A stretch of 21,955 nucleotides of DNA from an uncultured Eubacteriales bacterium (lineage in GTDB: Bacteria > Bacillota > Clostridia > Christensenellales > CAG-138): the NCBI GenBank assembly GCA_900540495.1, contig UQGA01000023.1, forward strand, positions 1-21,955. The letters are read 5' to 3'. Below the pieces are notes generated by a model. It saw nothing but the letters and a program-made list of their open reading frames with translations, made no database searches and was not told where the DNA came from. The position numbers and the translations under genes were made by a program. Positions within the stretch are counted from its first letter, which is position 1, and every line of letters begins with the position of its first letter. Shown here one piece after another: positions 14,495-21,955 of the stretch.

Positions 14495-15418
14495 ATGTCC
14501 TTCAGCACCGAAATCAAGGAAGAGCTTTGCCGGCTCCGCCCGCGGACGGAGGCGGAACGGCGCGCGCAACTGGCGGGGCTGACCCGCACCTGCGCGACGC
14601 TGCGCCTCGGGCGCGCCGTGCAGGTGCTCTACCAGAGCGAATCGGCCGCCGTCGTGCGGCACATTGCGCAACTGGCGACCTCGCTGTACACGCTTGAGGC
14701 GGTGATCATGCGCCGCGAACAGGCGCACCGACGCACGCCGCTTGCGGCGCTTGCGCTCTCCGGAGCGGACTGCCGCAGGCTGCTGGTCGATACCGGCGTG
14801 CTCGGCCAGGAAGCGGACGGCGTATCGTTTGCCATGCGCATCCCGGATGCGCTCGCCTCCGACCCGGAATGCCGCCGGGCGTTCCTGCGCGGCGCGTTTC
14901 TCGGCAGCGGCTCCTGCAGCGCGCCCGCCACCGGCTATCACCTGGAAATCGTCTGCCGCACCGAGGCGTTTGCCGCCGAGCTCGTATCGCTCATCCGCAC
15001 GTTCGGCCCACAGGCGCGCGCCACCAGCCGCAGAGGGCGTCCGCTCATATATCTCAAGGGCGAGGAAGTGGCTGGATTTTTGGCGCTCGTGGGCGCAAGC
15101 GCCGCCGCGCTCTCGTTTGAGGATACGCGCACCGTGCGCGATTACCGCAATTATCTCAACCGCCGCAACAACTGCGAAACGGCCAACATCGGCAAGACCA
15201 TCAACGCGGGGCTCGACCAGCTGCGCGCCATCGAGGCCATCGAAGCGCGCATGCCGCTGACCGACCTGCCCGCGCCGCTCTATGAGGCCGCCCGGCTGCG
15301 CCTGGCCCACCCGGACGCCACGTTGCAGGAACTTGCCGACCTTGCGGAGATCGGCAAGAGCGGCATGAACCACCGCCTTGCCCGGCTGATGCGCCTCGCG
15401 GCGGAACTGGAGCCGTAA
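14495..15418 (+). CDS. whiA: DNA-binding protein WhiA
   Basis: A 307-residue protein starting MSFSTEIKEELCRL, the WhiA N-terminus. It has a degenerate LAGLIDADG-like domain (about 20-210, including the CRRAFLRGAFLGSGS segment at 125-139), the VRDYRNYLNRRNNCETANIGKT linker, and a C-terminal helix-turn-helix (about 255-307, TLQELADLAEIGKSGMNHRLARL). WhiA controls sporulation septation in Streptomyces and affects cell division and chromosome segregation in Bacillus. AGGAG overlaps the rapZ stop codon, 9 bases before the ATG. In many Firmicutes yvcK lies between rapZ and whiA; here the gap is only 12 bases. Confidence 0.95.
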   Translation: MSFSTEIKEELCRLRPRTEAERRAQLAGLTRTCATLRLGRAVQVLYQSESAAVVRHIAQLATSLYTLEAVIMRREQAHRRTPLAALALSGADCRRLLVDTGVLGQEADGVSFAMRIPDALASDPECRRAFLRGAFLGSGSCSAPATGYHLEIVCRTEAFAAELVSLIRTFGPQARATSRRGRPLIYLKGEEVAGFLALVGASAAALSFEDTRTVRDYRNYLNRRNNCETANIGKTINAGLDQLRAIEAIEARMPLTDLPAPLYEAARLRLAHPDATLQELADLAEIGKSGMNHRLARLMRLAAELEP

Positions 15419-15467
15419 CCGCCCCGGCGCTGCCCGCGCAGGGACGCGCGAACAGAAGGAGTTGCCC

Positions 15468-18400
15468 ATGACCCCGTTTGTCCATCTGCATGTACACACC
15501 CAATACAGCCTGCTCGACGGCGCTGCGCGCATCGACGAGCTGGTCGCCCGCGCCAAGGCGCTCGGCCAGGACGCGCTGGCCGTCACCGACCACGGCGTGA
15601 TGTACGGCGTCATCGATTTTTACAAGGCCTGCCGGAAGGCCGGCGTCAAGCCGATCCTCGGCATGGAGGCCTACGTCGCGCCGCGCTCCATGCGCGACCG
15701 CGAGGGCGCGCAGGACCGCGAATACGCGCATTTGATCCTGCTGGCCAAGGACGAGACCGGCTATCGCAACCTGATGCTGCTCTCAAGCGAGGCGTTCATC
15801 CACGGCTTTTATTACAAGCCGCGCATCGACTACGACCTGCTCGAAGCGCACGCGGAAGGGCTCGTCTGCCTGTCCGCCTGCCTCGCCGGCGATATCCCGC
15901 AGGCCCTGCTGCACGGCCGCTATGACGACGCCAAGCGTCTGGGCGAACGGCTGCACCGCATGTTCGGGGACGACTTCTATATCGAGCTGCAAAACCATGG
16001 CCTTCCCGAGCAGCAGCGCATCCTGCCCGGCCTGCGCAAGCTGGCGGCGGAGCTGGGCGTCAAGACCGTGGCGACCAACGACGTGCATTACGTCGCCCGG
16101 GAGGACGCCGAAGCGCAGGACGTGCTGCTGTGCATTCAGACGCAGCGCTTTGTGGACGAGCCGAATCGGATGCGGATGGAGGCGGAGGAGTTTTTCCTCA
16201 AATCTGGCGACGAGATGGCCGCGGCCCTGCCGGACGATGCGGGCGCGCTGGCGACCACGCGCGAGATTGCGGACAAGTGCAACGTGGAGATTGCGTTCGG
16301 CGTGCGCCGCCTGCCCCAATACACCGCGCCGGACGGGCAGGACAACGAGGCGTATCTGCGGCGGCTCTGCGCCGAGGGCATGGCCCAAAAGCTCGTCGGG
16401 GGCGACGATGCGGCGCAGGAGCGGCTCGACTACGAGCTCAGCGTGATCACGCGCATGGGCTTTGTGGATTACTACCTGATCGTGTGGGACTTCATCCATT
16501 TTGCCAAAACGCACGGCATCGTCGTCGGCCCGGGCCGTGGCAGCGGCGCCGGAAGCCTCGTGGCCTACTGCATGGGCATCACGGATGTGAACCCGCTCAA
16601 ATACGGGCTGCTGTTCGAGCGGTTCTTGAACCCCGAGCGCGTCTCCATGCCGGATTTCGACGTGGACTTCTGCTATGAACGACGGCAGGAGGTCATCGAC
16701 TATGTGTCGCAAAAATACGGCGAAGGGCATGTCGCGCAGATCATCACGTTCGGGACGATGGCTGCGCGCGCCGTGCTGCGCGACGTGGGACGCGTGCTGC
16801 GCGTGCCATATGCGGACGTGGACCGGCTGGCCAAGCTCGTGCCCGCCGTGCTGAACATGACGCTTTCGCAGGCGTTGCAGCTCTCGCCGGAGCTGCGCGC
16901 GCTGCACGAAAACGACGAGACGATGCGCAAGGTCATCGACCTGTCGCTCAAGCTGGAGGGGTTGCCCCGCCACAGCTCCACGCACGCGGCGGGCGTGGTC
17001 ATCTCCGGCGTGCCGCTGACCGACGTGGTGCCGCTGCAGCTCAACGACGTGGTGGTGACCACCCAGTTCCCGATGGGCACGCTCGAGGAGCTGGGGCTTT
17101 TGAAGATGGACTTCCTCGGCCTGCGCACGCTGACGGTCATCCGCGACGCGCTGCGCTATATTGAGCAGGGTGGCAAGCCGGCGCCCGACCTGAATGCGCA
17201 GGTCTTCGACGACCCCGCCGTCTATGAGATGATCTCCCGCGGCGATACCGACGGCGTGTTTCAGCTCGAGTCCGCGGGGATGCGGCAGTTCCTCGGCCAG
17301 CTCAAGCCGGACTGCTTTGAGGACCTGATCGCCGGCATCTCGCTGTACCGGCCCGGCCCGATGGAGCAGATCCCGCGCTATGTGCGCGGCAAGCACGACC
17401 CGTCGAGCGTCTCCTACGCGCACCCGCTGCTCGAACCCATTTTGCGCACCACCTATGGCTGCATGGTCTACCAGGAGCAGGTCATGGAGATCGTGCGCAC
17501 GCTCGCCGGCTATTCCTACGGCCGGTCGGACCTTGTGCGGCGGGCCATGTCCAAGAAGAAGCACGACGTGATGGCCAGGGAACGCGAGTACTTCGTGCAC
17601 GGGACGGACGGCGTGGAGGGCGCCGTCCGGCGCGGCGTCCCGGAGGACGTGGCCAACCGCATATTCGACGAGATGATGGACTTTGCGTCCTACGCCTTCA
17701 ACAAGTCGCACGCCGCAGCGTACGCCGTGCTGGCCTATCGCACCGCCTACCTCAAGCATTACTATCCGGTCGAGTTCATGACGGCGCTCATCAACAGCTT
17801 TATGGGGACGAGCGACAAGGTCGCCGAGTACGTCTACTCCGCGCAACGGCAGGGCATCCGCACGCTGCCGCCGGATGTCAACCGCAGCCAGGCGCGCTTT
17901 TCGGTGGAGGGCGGGGCGATCCGCTTCGGTCTTGCCGCGGTGCGCGGGGTGGGCAGCGCCGTGATGGAAGATATGGTCGCCTGCCGTGAGCGCGACGGCG
18001 ATTTCCGCAGCTTCTTCGACTTTTGCGAGCGCACGAACGGCCTGAACAAGCGCATGCTCGAATCGCTCATCTGCGCCGGCTGCTTTGACAGCATGGGGGC
18101 AAAGCGCGCGCAACTGCTGGCCGTATACGAACAGGCGCTCGACGGCGCCGCCGCCACGCGGCGCGTGCGCGAGGCGGGGCAGCTCTCGCTGTTCGACCTG
18201 GGCGGCGGGCAGGACATGAAACAGTCCGCCGCCATGCGCCTGCCAGACGTGCCGGAGCTGCAGAGCGCGCTGCTGCTCGCGCGCGAGCGCGAGGCGACGG
18301 GCATGTACCTCTCCGGCCATCCGCTCGACAACTATCGCGCCGCGCTCGACACCCTCTCCCTCTCCGTGCAGGATCTGCAGGATGCCGACGGCATCACCGG

Positions 18401-18893
18401 CGTGGGGGACAACGCGGCCGTACAAGTAGGCGGCATGCTCACCGCCTGCCGGCAAAAGCCCACCAAATCCGGCAACGGGCTGATGGGCTACGCCGTGCTC
18501 GAGGGCGTGACCGGAAGCTGCGAAGCGGTGCTGTTCCCGCGCACGCTGCAGCAGTACGGCGACCTGTTTCTGGATGACATGCCGGTACTGGTGAGCGGCC
18601 GGCTCAACATCCGAGAGGACCGCGCCAACTCGCTGCTCGTCGAACGGATGCAGCCGCTCGGGGACGCGATCCAGCGCACGTTCTACCTGCGCCTGCCCGC
18701 GCTGACCGACGAAGAGATGCGACGGGCCGTAACGTTTTTGAAGGCGCACCCGGGCAAGTCGCCGGTCGTGCTCGTGGACGCCGCCAAGCGCATCCGGCGG
18801 CAGGCGCCGCCCAACCTCTACCTCGACGCCACCGACGACGTGCTGCGCGAAGCGGAGGAGCTCTTTGGAAGGGAAAACGTGAAATACCTATGA
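15468..18893 (+). CDS. dnaE: DNA polymerase III alpha subunit DnaE
   Basis: A 1141-residue C-family replicative polymerase. The N-terminal PHP domain has HLHVHTQYSLLDG (6-18), VTDHGVMYG and TNDVHYV. The palm contains GPGRGSGAGSLVAYCMGIT, the acidic cluster PDFDVDF (395-401) and the third aspartate in LKMDFLGLRT (548). Fingers and beta-binding regions follow (SYAFNKSHAAAYAVLAY), and an OB fold lies at about 985-1065. It lacks the inserted exonuclease domain, so it is DnaE and not PolC. A TTG two codons upstream would abut the ribosome binding site AGAAGGAG (15454-15461), so ATG at 15468 is used. It overlaps rlmD by 4 bases (ATGA). Confidence 0.97.
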   Translation: MTPFVHLHVHTQYSLLDGAARIDELVARAKALGQDALAVTDHGVMYGVIDFYKACRKAGVKPILGMEAYVAPRSMRDREGAQDREYAHLILLAKDETGYRNLMLLSSEAFIHGFYYKPRIDYDLLEAHAEGLVCLSACLAGDIPQALLHGRYDDAKRLGERLHRMFGDDFYIELQNHGLPEQQRILPGLRKLAAELGVKTVATNDVHYVAREDAEAQDVLLCIQTQRFVDEPNRMRMEAEEFFLKSGDEMAAALPDDAGALATTREIADKCNVEIAFGVRRLPQYTAPDGQDNEAYLRRLCAEGMAQKLVGGDDAAQERLDYELSVITRMGFVDYYLIVWDFIHFAKTHGIVVGPGRGSGAGSLVAYCMGITDVNPLKYGLLFERFLNPERVSMPDFDVDFCYERRQEVIDYVSQKYGEGHVAQIITFGTMAARAVLRDVGRVLRVPYADVDRLAKLVPAVLNMTLSQALQLSPELRALHENDETMRKVIDLSLKLEGLPRHSSTHAAGVVISGVPLTDVVPLQLNDVVVTTQFPMGTLEELGLLKMDFLGLRTLTVIRDALRYIEQGGKPAPDLNAQVFDDPAVYEMISRGDTDGVFQLESAGMRQFLGQLKPDCFEDLIAGISLYRPGPMEQIPRYVRGKHDPSSVSYAHPLLEPILRTTYGCMVYQEQVMEIVRTLAGYSYGRSDLVRRAMSKKKHDVMAREREYFVHGTDGVEGAVRRGVPEDVANRIFDEMMDFASYAFNKSHAAAYAVLAYRTAYLKHYYPVEFMTALINSFMGTSDKVAEYVYSAQRQGIRTLPPDVNRSQARFSVEGGAIRFGLAAVRGVGSAVMEDMVACRERDGDFRSFFDFCERTNGLNKRMLESLICAGCFDSMGAKRAQLLAVYEQALDGAAATRRVREAGQLSLFDLGGGQDMKQSAAMRLPDVPELQSALLLAREREATGMYLSGHPLDNYRAALDTLSLSVQDLQDADGITGVGDNAAVQVGGMLTACRQKPTKSGNGLMGYAVLEGVTGSCEAVLFPRTLQQYGDLFLDDMPVLVSGRLNIREDRANSLLVERMQPLGDAIQRTFYLRLPALTDEEMRRAVTFLKAHPGKSPVVLVDAAKRIRRQAPPNLYLDATDDVLREAEELFGRENVKYL

Positions 18894-20281
18894 AACAGCC
18901 CAAGCAGCCGCCCGTGCGCAAGAACGACGACCTCACGCTGGAGATCGAGGCGCTGACCGGCGAGGGGCAGGGCATCGCCCGCGTGCAGGGCTACGCCGTG
19001 TTCGTACCCGGCGCTTTACCGGGCGAGTGCATCCGCGCGCATGTCATCAAGGTCACGCCCGGTTATGCCGTGGCCAAACCGCTCGAAACGCTCTCCACCG
19101 CGCCGGAGCGCGTGCGCCCCGCCTGCTCCGCCTACCCCGCCTGCGGCGGATGTACGCTGCAGCACCTCGACTATTCCTCGCAACTGGCGCTCAAGCGCCG
19201 GATCGTTGTGGATGCGCTCGAGCGGCTCGGCGGGTTCTCCGCGCCCGACGTCGCCCCCGTGCGCGGCATGGACGATCCGTGGCGCTACCGCAACAAGGGC
19301 AGTTTCCCGTTCGGCAGCGCGGACGGCCGGCCGGCGTTCGGCTTTTATGCGCCGCGCAGCCACCGGCTTGTTCCCCTCGAGGACTGCCCCATTCAGGATG
19401 CCCGCATCGTGGACATCGCGCGCCGCGTGCAGGAATGGGCGGCCTGCTATGGCGTCGCCCCGTACGAAGAGACGACGCGCGCCGGCGTGCTGCGGCATGT
19501 GATGGCGCGCGTGACGGATACGGGCGAATCGATGGCGGTGATCGTGGCAGCCGCGAAACGCCTGCCGCATGCGGACGCGCTGCTGCCGTATCTTCCGGAT
19601 GTGGACAGCGTTTATCTCAACGTCAATCGGGCGGATACGAACGTGATCTTCGGGCCGGAATTCCGCCTGCTCCGCGGCAAGCCCGCGCTGGAGGAGCGCA
19701 TCGGCGGGCTGCGGTTCGCCGTCAGCCCGCAGTCGTTTTTGCAGGTCAACGCGCGCCAGGTCGCCGTGCTCTACGGGGAAGCGGTGCGGCTGCTCGGCGC
19801 GACGCCCCGCGAACACATCGTGGACGCTTACTGCGGCGTCGGCACGATCTCGCTGCTGCTCGCCGCACATGCGGCGCATGTCACCGGCATCGAAGTGGTG
19901 CCGGAGGCGGTCGAAAACGCGCGGCAGAACGCCGCCGCAAACGGCGTCGCCAACGCTTCGTTCCTTTGCGGGCAGGTCGAGGACGTGCTGGTACGGCTCG
20001 ACAGGCCGGTGGACGCCATCGTGCTCGACCCGCCGCGCAAGGGGTGCGACCCGCGCGCGCTCGACGCCATCGCCGAAAGCGGCGCCGGCCGCGTGGTCTA
20101 CGTCTCCTGCAACCCCGCCACGCTCGCGCGCGACTGCGCCCGCCTCGCCGCTCACGGCTTCCGCCTCGCGTGCGCCACGCCCGTGGACATGTTCCCCCAC
20201 ACGGGCCATATCGAGACGGTTGTCCTGATGACAAAAAGCGAAAACAGGGGTGAACAACACGTGGGTTTTAGCGGCGAATGA
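18890..20281 (+). CDS. rlmD: 23S rRNA (uracil-C5)-methyltransferase, RlmD/RumA family
   Basis: A 463-residue SAM-dependent RNA m5U methyltransferase. It has an N-terminal TRAM domain (about 10-65) and a [4Fe-4S] cluster motif with Cys79, Cys85, Cys88 and Cys166. The Rossmann part has VDAYCGVGTISLLLA (311-325), DPPRKGCDP (380-388), nucleophilic Cys407 in VSCNPATLARD, and a terminal HIETVVLM with the general-base glutamate 442. Firmicute members may modify U747 and/or U1939 of 23S rRNA, so the RlmD name is by family. It overlaps the dnaE stop by 4 bases. After the normal end near residue 450 come about 12 residues of unrelated, less GC-rich sequence, where the accessory segment begins. Confidence 0.9.
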   Translation: MKQPKQPPVRKNDDLTLEIEALTGEGQGIARVQGYAVFVPGALPGECIRAHVIKVTPGYAVAKPLETLSTAPERVRPACSAYPACGGCTLQHLDYSSQLALKRRIVVDALERLGGFSAPDVAPVRGMDDPWRYRNKGSFPFGSADGRPAFGFYAPRSHRLVPLEDCPIQDARIVDIARRVQEWAACYGVAPYEETTRAGVLRHVMARVTDTGESMAVIVAAAKRLPHADALLPYLPDVDSVYLNVNRADTNVIFGPEFRLLRGKPALEERIGGLRFAVSPQSFLQVNARQVAVLYGEAVRLLGATPREHIVDAYCGVGTISLLLAAHAAHVTGIEVVPEAVENARQNAAANGVANASFLCGQVEDVLVRLDRPVDAIVLDPPRKGCDPRALDAIAESGAGRVVYVSCNPATLARDCARLAAHGFRLACATPVDMFPHTGHIETVVLMTKSENRGEQHVGFSGE

Positions 20282-20301
20282 AAGGAGCGCCATCGTTAGA
20301 T

Positions 20302-21216
20302 ATGTATTACGATACATTAAGTTCAGAAGAACAGGTTTCCTATCTCATTAAACCGATTATTGAAGTTCTGCAGGCGGCCGGCGGACAGCTGGAACGCTCC
20401 GAAATCCGGAGCAGGATCAGTGAACTGGATGAGCGCATTGCCGAATTTGAACAAAAGCTTTATACTTCGAATAAGACGGGAAACCAGTATAAGAAATTTG
20501 ACTTCAAGTTTAATTTTGCAATCAAAGAGCTTGGATTCGTCGGGCTTGTCTCTTATGTGAAATACAGACCGCTGATTACGCTTACACAGGAAGGCGCGGC
20601 TGTTGATCTTTCCCATTTTGATGTAAAGACCGAGGTGAGAGATAAGGCGCGGGCATACTGGGAAGCGCATTCCCAAAGGAATAAAGCAAAGGGCAAACGG
20701 GTTCTAAGTCCGGATGCGGAGGAGGAAGGCGGCGAACCTTCAGAGGACGAATTGTTGGATGATGTTAAAGTAAAACTGCAGAGTGCCATTTCCAAGATGT
20801 CGCCAACGAAGTTTGAACAGTTTTCCCGAGCGTTGCTCACAAAGATGGGCGTTCAGTTTACCAGCAAAGGCATCCAGATCTCCAATGACGGCGGCATTGA
20901 TGGTTATGGATATCATGTGGATGATGATGATTTTCGGACTACCAGAGTGGTTATCCAGTGCAAAAGGTTTAATGCAAGCCCTGTGAGCGAGCCGGAGATC
21001 AACCAGTTTCTTGGCGCCATGAACAAATATCAGGCGGATTATGGCGTGTTTCTTACAAACGGCCGTTTTACAAACAGAGCGCGCGAGGCGGCCAGGGAGG
21101 GAACGCCGATTACGCTCATCGACGGAAACGACCTCATCCGGCTGGTCATCAAGTATGAATTGTTTATTACGCCGGTTATGACCTATGTGTTGGACGATTT
21201 TTATTCCGAAGAATAA
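20302..21216 (+). CDS. mrr: Mrr-type restriction endonuclease
   Basis: A 304-residue protein with an N-terminal winged-helix Mrr_N domain (about 1-100: LIKPIIEVLQAAGGQLERSE, then FDFKFNFAIKELG), an acidic linker (135-155) and a C-terminal PD-(D/E)xK Mrr_cat domain. The catalytic domain shows Glu172 (PTKFEQFSRALL), Asp200 (NDGGIDGYG) and Gln219-x-Lys221 (VVIQCKR), all intact. Mrr enzymes cut methylated DNA and need no cognate methylase. AAAGGAG (20281-20287) lies 14 bases before ATG 20302; an ATG at 20278, overlapping the rlmD stop, is an alternative. Base composition is clearly more AT-rich than the neighbours, suggesting transfer. Confidence 0.9.
   Translation: MYYDTLSSEEQVSYLIKPIIEVLQAAGGQLERSEIRSRISELDERIAEFEQKLYTSNKTGNQYKKFDFKFNFAIKELGFVGLVSYVKYRPLITLTQEGAAVDLSHFDVKTEVRDKARAYWEAHSQRNKAKGKRVLSPDAEEEGGEPSEDELLDDVKVKLQSAISKMSPTKFEQFSRALLTKMGVQFTSKGIQISNDGGIDGYGYHVDDDDFRTTRVVIQCKRFNASPVSEPEINQFLGAMNKYQADYGVFLTNGRFTNRAREAAREGTPITLIDGNDLIRLVIKYELFITPVMTYVLDDFYSEE
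20437..20555 (+). repeat. Direct repeat, copy 1 (inside intact mrr)
   Basis: These 119 bases within mrr recur at 21838-21955, 1401 bases downstream, with about ten substitutions and one deleted base by eye, roughly 90% identity. This is the intact copy. Confidence 0.9.
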
Positions 21217-21272
21217 ACTTCCGGCGTCATCGCTTCTGACGCTGCCTGTTCTGCAGGAGCTATTGACGAAGA

Positions 21273-21824
21273 TTGGAGAGAACAACCATAATCATATTAA
21301 ACAAAGAGCTCAAGGGAAGTATTCTGGATATTGGCGGCGGCGGAGAAGGCTTTATCGGTCGCGCTTACGGCAAACAAGTTGTTGCCATAGACAATTCGCA
21401 AGAGGAGCTTGCCGAAGCGCCGGGCGGCTTTGAAAAGGTTTTCATGGACGCCACCAACCTAAAATATGAAAACGATTGTTTTGGCAACGTCACTTTCTTT
21501 TACACACTGATGTACATGACGGCGTTGGAGCAGGCAAAAGCCATTTCGGAAGCCGCAAGGGTTCTGAAAAGCGGCGGCACTTTGGCAATTTGGGATTGTG
21601 AGATTGCATCCGCTTATCCCGACCCGTTTTTCGTCGATGTCGATGTTTTAATGGACGGACAGAAATATCATACGACATACGGAATCATAAAAAGGGATGC
21701 GCAGGATCGGGAACAAATCGAACTACTATGCTCAAAGGTCGGATTGCGGCTTGTAAACGCAAGTTCAAATGCCAAACATTTCAATTTGTATTATGAAAAG
21801 GATAGCGAATGGCGGGATTCGTAA
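21273..21824 (+). CDS. Class I SAM-dependent methyltransferase, small-molecule type, substrate unknown
   Basis: A 183-residue Rossmann methyltransferase with motif I ILDIGGGGEGFIG (17-29), the acidic motif II end VVAIDNSQEELAEAP (36-50), VFMDATNL, the post-motif FFYTLMYM (75-82), and ARVLKSGGTLAIWDCE (94-109). No DNA-methylase motif (DPPY or PC) is present, so it is not a modification partner for Mrr. The best start is TTG at 21273, with AGGAG at 21256-21260 at a longish 12-base distance; no ATG suits the N-terminus. It lies 56 bases after mrr and 13 before the broken mrr copy. Composition is AT-richer than the core genes. Confidence 0.78.
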   Translation: MERTTIIILNKELKGSILDIGGGGEGFIGRAYGKQVVAIDNSQEELAEAPGGFEKVFMDATNLKYENDCFGNVTFFYTLMYMTALEQAKAISEAARVLKSGGTLAIWDCEIASAYPDPFFVDVDVLMDGQKYHTTYGIIKRDAQDREQIELLCSKVGLRLVNASSNAKHFNLYYEKDSEWRDS

Positions 21825-21837
21825 AACTGACGGACAC

Positions 21838-21955
21838 ATTGCCGAATTTGAACAAAAGCTTTACACTTCGAATAGGCCGGAAAACCAGTATCAGAAATTT
21901 GATTTCAAATTTCATTTTGCAATCAAGGAGCTTGGTACGTCGGGCTTATCTCTTA
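21838..21955 (+). pseudogene. Truncated and frameshifted second copy of mrr (continues past window edge)
   Basis: The frame from 21838 reads IAEFEQKLYTSNRPENQYQK and continues FDFKFHFAIKELG, closely matching residues 46-78 of the intact Mrr. The first 45 residues and start codon are missing. A one-base deletion (GGATTCG in the intact copy, GGTACG near 21932 here) shifts the frame after the ELG codons. Weak similarity may extend left to about 21826 with an indel. It is therefore a remnant unless the sequence beyond the window restores it. It follows the methyltransferase gene by 13 bases. Confidence 0.85.

Noticed and set aside
12602..15613. A 1003-codon open frame on the minus strand over murB, rapZ and whiA
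   Set aside because: It is a shadow of conserved plus-strand genes with no recognisable domain and compositional bias; the other long antisense frames (15783-18749, 5003-7021, 7044-9752) are dismissed for the same reason.
20302..21824. mrr plus methyltransferase as a restriction-modification pair
   Set aside because: The methyltransferase has no DNA-methylase motif and resembles small-molecule enzymes. Mrr enzymes act on methylated DNA and do not need a partner methylase.

Overview
The window looks like the chromosome of a GC-rich, spore-forming member of the Firmicutes, probably class Clostridia. The evidence is a complete spoIIAA-spoIIAB-sigF operon, the murB-rapZ-whiA-dnaE order of Gram-positive genomes, strong AAGGAGG-type ribosome binding sites, and high G+C across everything except the last 1.7 kb. 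No genus can be named from sequence reading alone.

Layout. (1) 1-4886, minus strand: the S10 ribosomal protein operon in canonical order rpsJ-rplC-rplD-rplW-rplB-rpsS-rplV-rpsC-rplP-rpmC-rpsQ; rpsQ runs off the left edge. A convincing promoter (about 5123-5151) lies upstream, with a hairpin-rich leader of about 230 nt. (2) 5309-7578: an ABC exporter half-transporter (minus) divergent from a DNA-deoxyinosine/uracil glycosylase superfamily gene (plus). The latter ends at a perfect 14-bp inverted repeat. (3) 7635-9725, minus: two lipoprotein genes, a serpin with a lipobox and an unrecognised 272-residue lipoprotein. (4) 9797-11333, minus: spoIIAA-spoIIAB-sigF, the anti-anti-sigma / anti-sigma / sigma-F module that sets forespore gene expression, with a candidate sigma-H promoter and a near-consensus Spo0A box upstream. 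(5) 11558-12625, plus: an orphan solute-binding-protein-like gene. (6) 12644-20281, plus: murB, rapZ, whiA, dnaE, rlmD, closely packed. murB appears to have no leader. The yvcK gene usually found between rapZ and whiA is absent there. (7) 20302-21955: an abrupt AT-richer accessory segment with an Mrr-type restriction endonuclease, a small SAM-dependent methyltransferase, and a truncated, frameshifted second copy of the mrr 5' region running off the right edge.

Most of the window is core: translation, cell-wall precursor synthesis, replication, rRNA modification and the sporulation switch. The less ordinary parts are the structured S10 leader, the serpin/lipoprotein pair, the apparently leaderless murB, and the mrr-methyltransferase-mrr' arrangement at the right end. 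I did not find a convincing wholly new multi-gene system.
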